This document shows, piece after piece, positions 18,391-28,799 of a DNA stretch of 64,000 nt. The translations under genes were made by a program, and so were the position numbers. Below the pieces are notes generated by a model. It saw only the letters and a list, made by a program, of their open reading frames with translations, was not told where the DNA came from and did no database searches. Within the stretch, counting starts at the first letter, position 1. Each line of letters starts with the position of its first letter. The DNA is from Sacculina carcini (taxonomy: Eukaryota; Arthropoda; Thecostraca; Sacculinidae): assembly GCA_916048095.2 (NCBI GenBank), contig OU696581.1, forward strand, positions 5,676,141 to 5,740,140, in the 5' to 3' direction.

Positions 18391-21300
18391 CTTGTCACAT
18401 AGTTACACGCGCAAACACACACACACACACAAAATAAATGGAGCATCAAAAACGTCCCTCACAGCGCTCAAATGTTGTCCAACTGATATTGCACATTAAA
18501 GAATCGGCAAGAACGCGTCTGGTCAGTACACACAAACACAGACAAAAACACACACGCACCTGCAAAGACTGCGACAGTTTGACAAAGTCACGTTGTACAG
18601 TTTCTGAGTTGTCCAGGTCTTGTTGCAGAGTGGACACCTTGGCCTTTAAGTGGGCAATCTCCCTCTGCAGTTCGTTCTGACCATCGCAAACAAAGCAGGA
18701 ATTAAGTCGGCGTTCATCGTAGACCCCCTTGCCCAGCTCTACAGTCACGACCCCCAGTGGGGACTTCACTCAAAATACCAAGCTGCAGTGACCCAGTGGA
18801 GGGGAAAAACGGCACCGAACAAGGACTCTATTTAATAACCAACCACACACAACCACACACTATGATATTCAACAATCCAATCCCACCAAGACACCATATA
18901 CATACCAGTACGCCTTAACCTCTTACGTGGCACTTCTGGATAGGTACACGTCAGAAACACGTCCACCTCACGAAAAGAAAACATATATGCGTACGTGGCG
19001 CAACGCGCACATTTACAATCGTTACAAATATAAGCAACGATAGACGTGAGTCGGCGTACACAAAAACCTACAATGCTACACAAGCCTTGTCAATTATTAA
19101 TTTCAAGATGATAGTTACAAAGAATACGATCACAAATACAATAAGTGTTTTCTGTATAGGCAGATTATGAAAAGCCTTTGAGGTGTTTAGAAACAAATAG
19201 TGAGCAGCGCGATATCGACAGGAAATGACTGAGTTAAAAAGCAAATACAAGCAAATATTCCAAATTGCACCCTTTCAATATAAAACCAAAAAGCTTACAC
19301 CGACCCAATTTCCCTAGTTGATCATATAACATGCAGATGCGACGAGCAAAACGCGAAACACGCAAGACTCCCCCCTGCCCACTTCCCCTTCTCTGCTGCC
19401 GTCACAACTAAATCCAACGCACACACGCCGCTCGCACGCGCATACACACCTTGTGTGTGTCATGTGCGCCATTTTGAGCGCACATTTGCTCGTGCACAGC
19501 GAGACACTCGGCGGTGCGTTGTTCACACTGCTGTGTGAGGTCTAGCAGCTGCCGCTGAAAATCGGCACCGCGCACACGCTCTGCCTCTAACTCCGACTCG
19601 ACGCTCTGCAACAGAGCCAACCGCTCTCTATCGTACATACACATACACACACGCCTATGCAATTACTAACATTGGAAGAAAGACAAAATATTGCTCAGAT
19701 TAATACTTCCTGAACGGGAAAATAAAATATTTATAATTACTTTATAATTAATTGAAGCTCATAAGAGAACATGAGAAAAAGATAACATAATATAGACATG
19801 CAAACAATTTCTGATCATTTTTATCAGTATACCTAAATTGCATTTTTCGCTGGTGCATTTTTTAGATTTTCGCTACGCGCCTTTGTTCTGCTTCATTGTG
19901 CTCCATGACAACGAATACTAATGTCACTAACAAAACACCGGCCTACATCTCTAATTCAAACATGGTTGAAGTAAACACAAACAGAATTGAAAGTAAAAGT
20001 GGAATAAAGCTTAGTTGGGTGAAAACAACCTGAGTGAGTCATTGTCTTGAGCCAGTCTGGCGTTGGTGGCAGCGTTCTGCTCTGCCGCTGTTTGTTGTTT
20101 CAACTGCGAGGCGGTCGCCAGTTCTGACAGCCGTCGCTCGGCTAGCTCGCGTGCCAGTTTGGCAGCAATCAAGTCCTCGCGACACCGCAACAATCGTTCA
20201 TGCAGCTCCTGTCAACCGCACGAGCACGCACGCACAAACACGTGAGAAAACTAGCGACCTCGGGCGGTATTGCAGTTGGTGTGGCGAATTCTAACTTCGA
20301 CACCGGGACTTTTTTCTCCAGATACGTGGTCTGAATATGACGACACATTATTTTACCTACACCATATTGGGCAGCATATATAGCTAATGTTTCAGCTACA
20401 TAAAATATAACAAACTGCAAACACTTTTTCATCGTAATACAATAAACCAAAATCAAACAGAAAAAACACTATATGTTAGATAATGTGAGTGAATTGCATG
20501 CGTAGTGGGTGTGCTGATGCGACAGTCGCGTGCGAGCGTGCGTATGTATGTGTGTGTGTGTGTTGGCCTGCGTTCCGGAAACGGTTGCTTTGTAACTTGA
20601 GTGCTTGCAGAGTAATGTTGCAGCATCAGCTGATACTGACAGATACCGTGTGGCGAGCCTGGATTAGGTGTCTCGCTCTCGCAAAGAAGAGAGCAGTGTA
20701 GTGAGCGTGGCGATACGTTGTGGTTGTTGTGGGACGTGTGGTCGGGAGGTGTTGTTTTATGTGTATCTTCATCAGACCGTGTATTGTTGTGTGCTGCGTT
20801 TGATATCATTTCCTATTCGATTTATCTTTTCTGTTCTTCAAATATATCAGGAAATCGTTCGTCAAGACCGTCATATTACAAGCTAACCGGCCCGTTTTGC
20901 GAATTCTTGAAAAAAGAAGTCAACTGCATTTGACGCTCGTTTAATTCCCGAGTATGATGACAGCAGAGATGTTGTGGAGTGGTGGACGAGAACCGAAATG
21001 ATGTGCGACTTGAAAGGCGTCGATATTATGAGCGTTGTTCCGTTGCGGCTGTCGAAAGGAGCTTTTGTCGTGTGGTCGCAGTTACCCGACGATGGAAGAA
21101 AATCTTCTGCGAAGACTCGAAGTGCTTTGTTAAATGCCTTCGGATTGAACAAATATGTGGCATACGAGCAGTTCAATAATAGTCGCTTGCTTCCTGGCGA
21201 ATCACCGGATGTGTTTCTCGCAGACCCGAGAAAACTGGCCCAATCACTCGGTGGAGTGCCCGATTCACTTCTGGAATGTGCATTTGTTGGCGGATTGCCT

Positions 21301-24300
21301 GAGGATGTTGCAGCAAATGTACGGGCCAGTGCCACCTCAGAGAATTTGACCATCAGCGACATCGTGGTGAGAACGCGAATGATTCTGCAAACAAGAGAGA
21401 ACGCGACTTGTCTCGCGGCTGACACAAAAAGACGGCAAACAGCCCCTTACAGTACGGCAGAGTCAACAACGAAGTGTTTTGTGTGTAATCAAACAGGACA
21501 CTGGAGACGATCATGCCCGGTGAGGATGTCCAGAACGAAATGTTTCAATTGTGCTAAAATGGGGCAAATCGCAAAGGTGTCCGGAAAACTCCAAAAAAGG
21601 TTCATCAGCGCCGGTACTTTCTCTGCAATGAAACACGAGGCGCTGCCCACTGCGACGGTGTTTATCGATGGGCATAAATGTGAGGTTCTGGTCGATACTG
21701 ATTGCTCCATATTCATTGTGGTTAGCTCTGTGTGCAAATTGTGGACTCAAAAATTGATGACAGTGAATGAGTTGGGTGGTTCGAATTTTGTCTGTTCAGG
21801 TGTGGCACAGTGCTGTATCTCGGTTGGAGGTCGCTCGGTGACAGTCGATATGCTGGTAGGTGGGCACAAACCTATAAATTTCAGCGCTATACATGGGATG
21901 AACGCTATTTCTGCTTTGGGAGGAGTCACTGTCGACAGTTTCATTCGGTGGGCCGTCTTCACAAGCATGTTGCGCAGCTGAGCCTGGCCTGAAGGTGAAT
22001 ACGCCGGGTCACACTGTTGAATTTGATCGTGGTGCGCGGAGGTGGAAATGTCAGTGGAAATGGGTGAATGAAGAAATTCCCCAAGTGTTCAGCAACAGGA
22101 TATCTCAATATCGTGTCCCCACAGGATCCGTCAATCATTTGAAGATGAGCTTGATTTGTGGATCAAGAATAAATGGTACATTCCTTACGACGAAAGCGTA
22201 CACGGTCACCCGCGGTGCTTGCTCCCACTCATGGCCGTTACACAGCAGAATAAAGGGAAGGTGAGACCTGTTTTAGATCTTAGACAGCTAAACGAGTATG
22301 TCGACAATTTCACCGCGGATGCAGATGTGTGTCACGAAAAACTAAGAGTATGGAGAGGAAAGGGTATGAATTTGTTCATCATGGATTTAAAGAAGGTGTA
22401 CCTCCAGATCGAAGTCGAACCATCTCTTTGGGCTTATCAAACTGTGAGATTTGGAGATAAGCTATATTGCTTGACGAGATTGGGCTTTGTCCTTAGTGCA
22501 GCGCCGATAATTATGCAAACTGTGGTAAATGAAGTGCTTGGTCAGGATGAAGCGGTAAGTCGGGGTTGCTCGTCTTACGTGGATGTTGTGATTGTCGATG
22601 CTGACGTGGTATGACCGAAGTACGTCAAGAGTCACTTCGAGCGTTTTGGGCTTGAGAGCAAAGAGATGGAGAAGATTGAGGAAGGTGCGCATGTGTTTGG
22701 ATTGTTTGTGTATCGAAATGGCGACACATTGTGCTGGAAGAGGGACAATACTATTGGAGAGTGTCCGAGAGTGCTAATTCGACGCACGGTGTTTACGTTG
22801 TGCAGCAAACTCATGTCGCATTATCCCGTAGCCGGGAGGCTGCGAGTATCGGCCGCGTTTGTCAAAAGATTTGCGACAGAACCCACTACTGAATGGGATG
22901 ACCCAATTCCTGACACATGATTACGTGGGTGTGTGTCGTCAATGTTGTCACGTGTCGACAAGTGTGACTCAGTGAGAGGTTTTTGGCAGATAAAGGATGA
23001 TTCAGCAAATGTGTGGGTGGATGCCAGCAGCATTGCGATCGGTGTGGTGGTGGACATCAATGACGAGACAGTTGAAGATGCATGCTGGCTTAGAAAAGAC
23101 TCCCAGCACATCAATATCAGCGAACTGGAAGCAGTTGTGAAAGGTTTGGGAATGACGGTGGGTCTCAAACTGAGTAACGTTGACCTTTTCACTGATTCAG
23201 CCACTGTGTTTTCGTGGGTGAATGGACTTCTCTCAACGAAAGAGCGATTGAAAAGGGTGGCATCTGGTGAGCTGCTCATACGACGGCGGCTGGAGATTAT
23301 CAGTGAGATAATTTCAGCGTACAATATAACTGTCCACATCCACAAAGTAGAATCGGCGAAGAATATGACTGATGTTATCACCCGCGTTCCGGAGTTTTGG
23401 TTCCTGAGTCCTCACTCTCAACTTGAGAGTGGGGACAACGGTTTGCGTAGTTGTTGTGGTGAGGCATGTTTTAGTCGCTGTGAAAGATATACATCATGCT
23501 ACCGGTCATCCGGGAGTGCATCGAGCCACATACTTCTGCAGACGGAAGAAACTGTTCGTTTCAAATCGTCAGGTGTCAGAAGTTGTGAGAGAATGCGATA
23601 TTTGCAACTCTGTGTCCAGCACCGTCGAAGTGGAAAAAGAGTGAGCTGAGTGTCGGCAAAGTATGGACCAGATTGTGCGCTGACTTCACTGACGTTGGAG
23701 CTTCGCTTTACCTTTCACTGATTGACTGTGGACCTTCGCGGCTTGCTGTGTGGAGAAAGATTCGTTCCAGGAGCAGTCAAGAAGTTGCTGCGGTTTTCAA
23801 TGAAGTGTTCAGCGAACGAGGGCCACCTGCCAAGCTGCTACTAGATAACGATACGTCATTTCGCGGTGGGTATTTTCTAGAAGAGATGAAAAGTGGCACG
23901 TGTGAGTGACTTACAGGTGCGCGCGGATGTGGCATAGTTGAGCGTTGCCATCGAACCGTTAAAACTATTGCAGCCAGGAAACGATGTACGGTGTTTGAGG
24001 CTGTCATGCTGTATAATATGTCTCCGTTGAAGTTCGAACGCACCGATCGAAGGCCTGTGGACCTGATGTATCGCTACAGCGTGATCATGCCTGATGAAGA
24101 ACCAGCACGGCGTGCAATTGCTGGCACAACCAGCAGGTTGAAGGTGGGCGATCCTGTATGGGTTTTTACGGCCGGGGGACAGAGTGAAAAATGAGTGGTG
24201 TCCAGGGTGGTTTCTGACCTTGTGGTGGGGGTGAATGGCCTGAACCGACATGTTGGTGACGTCAGGCCACGTGAGACAATGGTGAGTGAGCGATGGGCCC

Positions 24301-26148
24301 CGCAAGAGGAAGAATCCGAAGAAAACGACGAGCAGATGCCGCTCAAGGTCTACGGAGATGTGTCACTTTCCAGGGCGGAGGAGGTTCCAGCTGCCGATGA
24401 TGACTCAAGAATACCGAGAAGACAGGCGCGCATACCCTCCAGGTTAAAGGATTATGTAGTGTACATGATGACTCCGATGTCGAGTGATCCTGGGGATCAA
24501 GGGGGAATGTGAGTGAATTGTATGCGTAGTGGGAGTGCTGATGCGACAGTCGCGTGCGAGCGTATTTATGTATGTGTGCGTTGGCGTGCGTTCCGGAAAC
24601 GGTTGCTTTGCAACTTGAATGCTTGCAGAGTAATGTTACAGCATCAGCTGATACTGACATATATCGTATGACGAGCCTGGATTAGGTGTGTCGTTCTCGC
24701 AGATAAGAAGCGAGCAGTGTAGTGAGAGTGGCGATAAGTTGTGGTTTTGTGGGGCGTGTGGTCGGGAGGTGTTGTTTTCTCTGTATCTTTATTAGACCGT
24801 GTATTGTTGTGTGCTGCGTTTGATGTCATTTCCTATTTGATTTATCGTTTCTGTTCTTCAAATATATCAGGAAATCGTTCATCAAGACCGTCTTATTACA
24901 CATTCGCCAAACTTGATGCAAAAAAATACGCCAATTGTTTGCAGTGATTATTTTTGAAGCGGCTGACCGTAACATTGTCAGGAAGGTTGATGAACTCGTT
25001 CTGAAGCTCGGCAGAAGTGGCCGAATGACGCCCGATCAGCAAGTCGTTGTCGGCCTGGAGTCTGCACGCAACCAACAACACATACCACAAGGCAGCCAAT
25101 TACTGAACGTGTCGTGTCAACACAGATAAATTCTCCACTCCGTCTCCTCCCCACATTCTTAACAAATGAGGTGATGGAGTTTGACTAAATCACACAGCAT
25201 CTCCTCACACACACATGACACAAGCAAACCTACTTTGCATAAATGTTGTCACATACACGAACACACCAAATCCTTCCACGGCAAAGTACGCCTACGGTAT
25301 ACTAATGTGTGTGTGCGTGTGTGCGAGTGAGTAAAAATAATACAACACATGCGAAAGCACTGATAGAAAAACAATTAGAAATATACATAGACGTGAGTGC
25401 GTTTAGCACGGAGTCGACTAGCACGGCACACACACACACAAACAAACTCACTCAGATATTAATTCCAACACGTTATAACAATGAAGTCAGAACGAGACAC
25501 AGAGAGGTAAAGGGGTGGCGTTGCCACTCAAATCGAGCACCTGTTGAGCTGCTGCTGCACCGTGTGTTTATCGGCCGTAAGTCGACGCAGCCGATCCTGA
25601 ATGTCGCACACAAAACGACCATGCTGTTCGGACAGTTGTCTGAACCGGGCCTCGCTCGTCTCGACGGCACGATACAACTCCAACACCTGTACAAACATAC
25701 GCGCGCCATGATATTCTGGGTAAATGAACAAATGAGTACATAGAGGGGAGCGGATGAAATGGAAACATAAATACAGGGCAGTGAAGAACACCTTTTGTTC
25801 GTTGGCATCGGCATTGGTGCTCCATTGTTGTTCGGTAGTCTTACGGTAGGCGATCTCGCGTGCAACCTGCCATAATTAAACGATTATGCAAATTAAATAC
25901 TGCATATGCGAATACAATATTGCATCATCACGTGTGCGCACATATACCCACACACGCACAAAACTCCAAATGGAAAAATGCTGCAACACACAAGCTAGTA
26001 TGTTGTTGTTGTTGTTGTAGTAAGCTAACCTGTTGTTGATGGCGGTCGAGGGCTCGTTGCAAATGACAGCGCTGCTTGTTACTGTTGCGCAACTGAGCAT
26101 CCACGTGTTGACACCGAGCCTCGACCGCTTCACACTGCTCACAGCGAG
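18280..26148 (-). CDS. RABEP1-like: Rabaptin (Rab GTPase-binding effector) orthologue, eight internal exons
   Basis: Exons in transcription order: 26,148-26,030; 25,866-25,792; 25,686-25,541; 25,061-24,968; 20,208-20,030; 19,627-19,450; 18,676-18,560; 18,390-18,280. All have AG acceptors and GT donors, and the phases fit end to end with no stop (about 306 codons). The product is a long coiled coil. Diagnostic stretches are LQADNDLLIGRHS, FINLPDNVT followed by ELHERLLRCREDL, and VQRDFVKLSQSLQ, matching the Rab5-binding C-terminal half of rabaptin-5. Rabaptin acts on early endosomes by binding Rab5 and Rabex-5. The last visible exon enters a FYVE-like zinc finger. The N-terminal exons and the rest of the finger are not visible. 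Confidence 0.85.
18560..18676 (-). CDS. RABEP1-like: Rabaptin exon: NELQREIAHL...LSQSLQ
   Basis: A 117-bp, 39-codon exon, phase 0 to 0, with acceptor GGTCAG| and donor |GTGCGT. It carries STLQQDLDNSETVQRDFVKL, the most conserved rabaptin stretch, in the Rab5-binding coiled coil. Confidence 0.85.
18677..20029 (-). other. Rabaptin introns (18,677-19,449 and 19,628-20,029)
   Basis: AT-rich introns flanking the 19,450-19,627 exon. I see no transposon or repeat of note in them, apart from short purine/CA tracts. Confidence 0.6.
19450..19627 (-). CDS. RABEP1-like: Rabaptin exon: ERLALLQSVE...
   Basis: A 178-bp exon (1 nt completing a codon plus 59 codons), acceptor CGATAG|, donor |GTGTGT. Pure coiled coil: ESELEAERVRGADFQRQLLD and LTQQCEQRTAECL. 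The first base completes the Arg codon begun in the preceding exon. Confidence 0.8.
20030..20208 (-). CDS. RABEP1-like: Rabaptin exon: ELHERLLRCREDLI...
   Basis: A 179-bp exon, phase 0 in, two extra bases out, acceptor GACAG|, donor |GTTGTT. ELHERLLRCREDLIAAKLA aligns with ALRELVLKYREDII of rabaptin-5. The upstream intron (4,759 bp) contains LTR element X3. Confidence 0.82.
20484..20880 (+). repeat. 5' LTR of X3
   Basis: A 397-bp LTR beginning TGTGAGTGAATT and ending TCATATTACA, with strong similarity to the copy at 24,508. It is followed by AGCTAACCGGC, a diverged form of the tRNA-Phe-like AGCTATTTCGGC site of the other X copies. Confidence 0.88.
20920..21640 (+). pseudogene. Gag of X3
   Basis: Translation from about 20,922 gives FDARLIPEYDDSRDVVEWW, VVPLRLSKGAFVVWSQLPDD and SLGGVPDSLLECAFVGGLP, homologous to the X4 and X2 Gags. 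The first zinc knuckle is intact (CFVCNQTGHWRRSC). The second has lost its His (CFNCAKMGQIAKV). No start codon remains, with an upstream TGA instead. The RNA-binding end is therefore damaged. Confidence 0.75.
21641..24507 (+). pseudogene. Pol of X3 (protease, RT, RNase H, integrase)
   Basis: The protease loop is changed from DTG to DTD (LVDTDCSIFIV). The RT has VRPVLDLRQLNEYV, FIMDLKKVYLQIEV and the catalytic box YVDVVIV (YxDD lost). RNase H reads VWVDASSIAIGVVV, ISELEAVVKGL and LFTDSATVFSWV. The integrase has HHATGHPGVHRATYF with CDIC, then CADFTD, LLLDNDTSFRGG and GIVERCHRTVKT (D, D, E retained). At least three stops and several frameshifts occur (stop 22,612-22,614, frameshift near 22,135). 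The RNase H resembles BEL/Pao in its ELxAxxxG block. The clade is uncertain. Confidence 0.75.
24508..24900 (+). repeat. 3' LTR of X3
   Basis: A 393-bp copy of the 5' LTR, TGTGAGTGAATTG to TCTTATTACA. Scattered substitutions and a few small indels separate the two copies, so the insertion is older than that of X6. It ends 67 bp from the donor of the 24,968-25,061 rabaptin exon. Confidence 0.87.
24968..25061 (-). CDS. RABEP1-like: Rabaptin exon: LQADNDLLIGRHS...
   Basis: A 94-bp exon (1 nt plus 31 codons), acceptor GTGCAG|, donor |GTCAGC. LQADNDLLIGRHSATSAELQ and FINLPDNVT match LQKDNDSLQGKHS and FILPDTT of rabaptin-5, the clearest identification in the gene. Confidence 0.87.
25541..25686 (-). 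CDS. RABEP1-like: Rabaptin exon: VLELYRAVETSE...
   Basis: A 146-bp exon (48 codons plus 2 nt), acceptor TGTACAG|, donor |GTGCTC. Coiled coil with RFVCDIQDRLRRLTADKHTV. The two last bases (AG) join the A of the next exon to give Arg. Confidence 0.82.
25792..25866 (-). CDS. RABEP1-like: Rabaptin exon: VAREIAYRKTTEQQW...
   Basis: A 75-bp, 25-codon exon, phase 0 to 0, acceptor TGGCAG|, donor |GTGTTC. Short introns of 163 and 105 bp lie on either side, which shows the ancestral compact structure of this gene. Confidence 0.78.
26030..26148 (-). CDS. RABEP1-like: Rabaptin exon: RCEQCEAVEARCQ...
   Basis: A 119-bp exon (2 nt plus 39 codons), acceptor GTTAG|, donor |GTTAGC. RCEQCEAVEARCQHVDAQLR parallels RCDMCSNYEKQLQ, the Cys-x-x-Cys start of the second coiled-coil region of rabaptin-5. 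No upstream exon is visible in the rest of the window. Confidence 0.8.
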
Positions 26149-26482
26149 CTAACACACACACACACACATACACAAAATTTTCATATTCAACCACAATCAC
26201 AAACAAAAGCACAAACACACACGCCACAAGCACACACTCGTATGCAAATATCAAGGGCTACTAAATACAGGACGTACAAGGCCCGATGTCTGAGTCAGCA
26301 AGCAGATGTCATTGCGTCCATTGTAACATTCATTAACGTTTCATTAACGTATATTTGGATAGCGCACATTGAAACACACGCGCGAAAAGACAAATATTGA
26401 TGCAGAAAATAAAAACAAATAGTTAAGACACGCCGCTTGGGGAAAACAAACATGCGGATAATACACACACCCACAGACACAC

Positions 26483-26520
<38 letters not shown>
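26149..26520. other. Rabaptin intron and (CATA/CA)n at Gypsy C junction
   Basis: Non-coding sequence upstream of the 26,030-26,148 exon. It ends in a CATACATACACACACAC microsatellite (26,465-26,520). Gypsy C coding begins directly after the repeat, so the microsatellite marks its truncated 5' end. Confidence 0.65.
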
Positions 26521-28122
26521 GTCGCTACCATCGAAAACGACCGGACGTGCGTCACCGAGAAGGATGTGCGCTGCGCCACCAAAGACGATCCTCAACTGCA
26601 AGCTGTATTTCGGTGTCTGCAGCGCGGGTTTCCTAATCGTGGTTCAGAGTGTGATCTGCTCGTCAGACCATTCCATGCTGTTCGACACGAACTGTCCGAG
26701 GATAACGGCTTACTGCTTCGTGCGGGATACCAGCTCGTGGTGCCTGCGTCATTGAGGGACACTTACCTGGAGCACGCTCACTCTTCCCACGAAGGAGTGG
26801 TGCGAACAAAGAATTATCTGCGCAGCATCGCATGGTGGCCTGGTCTAGATAACGACGTGCGCCAGAAGATCGACAAGTGCGACAACTGTCAGTCGAGCGA
26901 CAAAGTTCTTTGCGGCAAAGCCAGAGTCGCACCGCTGAAGCCAGTCGCTCCTCCGGCCAAGCCGTGGGAGAAGCTGGGGCTCGACATTGTTGGACCCATC
27001 AACTTCGCTCCAACCAGCTGTCGTTATGCAGTGACGCTGGTGGACTACTATTCCAAATGGGTGGAGGTAGGAATTATGAGCACGGTCGACTCGTCAACCA
27101 TCATCAAGTTTCTGGACACCATATGGAACAGAGAGGGTCTTCCGGAATCATTGGTGACGGACAATGGGCGTCAGTTTACGAGTGAGGCGTTCGAGAGCTA
27201 CCTGGAAAAGGGCGGGGTTCATCATGTGAAGTCGTCTGCGTATTGGCCGCGTGGTAATGCCGCGGTAGAGCGCTTTAACCGTACCTTCAAAGCGTGGCTT
27301 CACAATTGGCGGCACGGTGACTTGACGGAGCACATCCAGCGTTCGCTCGCCAAGTACAGGGCCACACCGCACTGTTCTACGGGAAGCGCACCTTCAATGC
27401 TGTTGCACGGCCGATCCATGCGACTTTTGTTGCCTGTTGCGGGAGCGGCGCCGACGGGGCAAGTGAAAGAACGAGTTGCTCGTCAACAACAGCGGAACAA
27501 GCGGAATTACAACGGTCGTCATGGCGTCAGTGAAGCCGCATTCTCCCCGGGTGACGGTGTGCGCGTACGACGCCCTGGGCATCTATCGAAGGCGACGAGA
27601 CGTTTCGGTCGGCCTTTGAAGATCATCGGACGAAGAGGATCAGCGTATCAACTGGAAGACGGATCGGTGCGCAACCCCGCACACCTCGCCAAGTTGAAAC
27701 CGTCGTCCTCGAACGAGGTTCGCGTGTGTCCCACCGCGGAGCCGGAGTCTCATCAGAGAGAAGTCAAATTGCCGGATGCGAGTAACGTCAACGGCGCCGC
27801 ACTGTCAACTGGTCAGGACGATAGCGGGCACTACCAGCTTCCTGCTACACCGGAATCCGCAGAGATCCCCGTTCCAGTACGAGTCAGATCTTCTGGCGAC
27901 CGGTCGCTGAGCGTCGAGACCGACGATGCGACCCGCGTCGAAACCGATGACCCGACTTCCGTCGAGGCCGACGATCCGACGCGCGTCGGCGCCGATGTTC
28001 CATCACAAGTCGTCAACCTAGATGATCCGTGTCGAGCCGTCGAAATTAACGATCTTCCCCCGTCGACGAGAGGGCGCTGTCGAAGACGTCCTGCTCGCTT
28101 GGCTGATTTTGTTACGTATTAA
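26521..28122 (+). CDS. Gypsy C: integrase and C-terminal Pol, open frame
   Basis: An uninterrupted frame of over 500 codons holds the post-RNase H linker, the HHCC finger (HAHSSHEGVVRTKNYL, CDNC), and the integrase core with LGLDIVGP, VTDNGRQF and GNAAVERFNR, so D, D and E are all present. A PGDGVRVRRPG...EDGSVRNPAHLAKL tail and a variable C-terminus (repeated TDDPT/EADDP units) follow, ending RRRPARLADFVTY. It would integrate element cDNA. Gag, protease, RT and RNase H are missing (5' truncation at a microsatellite). It is the best preserved member of the A/B/C Gypsy family in the window. Confidence 0.85.
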   Translation, partial: VATIENDRTCVTEKDVRCATKDDPQLQAVFRCLQRGFPNRGSECDLLVRPFHAVRHELSEDNGLLLRAGYQLVVPASLRDTYLEHAHSSHEGVVRTKNYLRSIAWWPGLDNDVRQKIDKCDNCQSSDKVLCGKARVAPLKPVAPPAKPWEKLGLDIVGPINFAPTSCRYAVTLVDYYSKWVEVGIMSTVDSSTIIKFLDTIWNREGLPESLVTDNGRQFTSEAFESYLEKGGVHHVKSSAYWPRGNAAVERFNRTFKAWLHNWRHGDLTEHIQRSLAKYRATPHCSTGSAPSMLLHGRSMRLLLPVAGAAPTGQVKERVARQQQRNKRNYNGRHGVSEAAFSPGDGVRVRRPGHLSKATRRFGRPLKIIGRRGSAYQLEDGSVRNPAHLAKLKPSSSNEVRVCPTAEPESHQREVKLPDASNVNGAALSTGQDDSGHYQLPATPESAEIPVPVRVRSSGDRSLSVETDDATRVETDDPTSVEADDPTRVGADVPSQVVNLDDPCRAVEINDLPPSTRGRCRRRPARLADFVTY

Positions 28123-28125
28123 TTA

Positions 28126-28404
28126 TGTGTGGGGGTAACGTAGTGTTCTGTATATTCATATCGTTATTGATGTTCCGAGCGTGGCGCTCATGCGGCAATT
28201 TGTTACTGGGCCACGTATTGGGATACGCCTACTGGTTCAGCTGATCATAGGTGTGTCAACTCTTCTTGGTAAGTATGGGAGGTAAGAGAAGGATTCGATT
28301 AGGAGTTGTCGAGTTGTCGTATGGTTGTGTCTGTTCCGTATAATATAGCCATTGTGGGGTACGCCCATCAATCTTTCGTGTCGCACGATACGCGACAGCA
28401 CATA
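28126..28404 (+). repeat. Probable 3' LTR of Gypsy C
   Basis: A G-rich polypurine-like tract (GTGTGGGGGTAACG) directly follows the Pol stop, then about 270 bp ending CGCGACAGCACA. There is no second copy to fix the boundaries, so this is inferred from position. Confidence 0.45.
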
Positions 28405-28504
28405 CTGGATGGTAGCGACGTATGATGTATGAATGTATGAATGTTCGCGGTAGGAATTTTGTGTACGAATGTATGAATGCTAGAAGTGTTATTTAGACGT
28501 ACTG

Positions 28505-28680
28505 TACATTGTCACAATATTGTGTTACTGAGCATGCCCTAAAAGAAGCCATAGGCTTATTGGGCATAGTCAACGTGAAATGAAAAAAAAAGTGATATAA
28601 TATGTATGTACTGATATAATACTGATGATGTTGACAAATATACATCTTACATCTTACATCTTACACACACACACAAACAT
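28505..28680 (+). mobile_element. LINE 3' tail with (ATCTTAC)n
   Basis: The stretch AAGAAGCCATAGGCTTATTG (a short hairpin-forming 3' UTR element) is followed by poly-A, GTGATATAATATG, and a tail of three CATCTTA units leading into CACACA. It resembles the 3' end of the LINE at 15.9-16.0 kb (AGCCATAAAGGCTTATAT). No coding part remains. Confidence 0.5.
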
Positions 28681-28799
28681 ACTCATGCACACACACCACA
28701 AAATCGAAACATGGCAGTAAGAAAAAAACAGAAAGAGCAAAAAAAGAAAGAAAGAAGAACTTCTAGTAAATATATCAAGCGAGGCGGGCACGTTATGAC

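Larger units (their letters stand above)
20484..24900 (+). mobile_element. LTR element X3, full-length but decayed, in a rabaptin intron
   Basis: Two LTRs (20,484-20,880 and 24,508-24,900) enclose Gag, protease, RT, RNase H and integrase remnants in that order. The element is antisense to the host gene and makes up 4,417 of the 4,759 intron bases. A polypurine tract (CAAGGGGGAA) precedes the 3' LTR. The five bases flanking each side differ (GATAA and CATTC), so no target duplication is visible. Confidence 0.85.
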
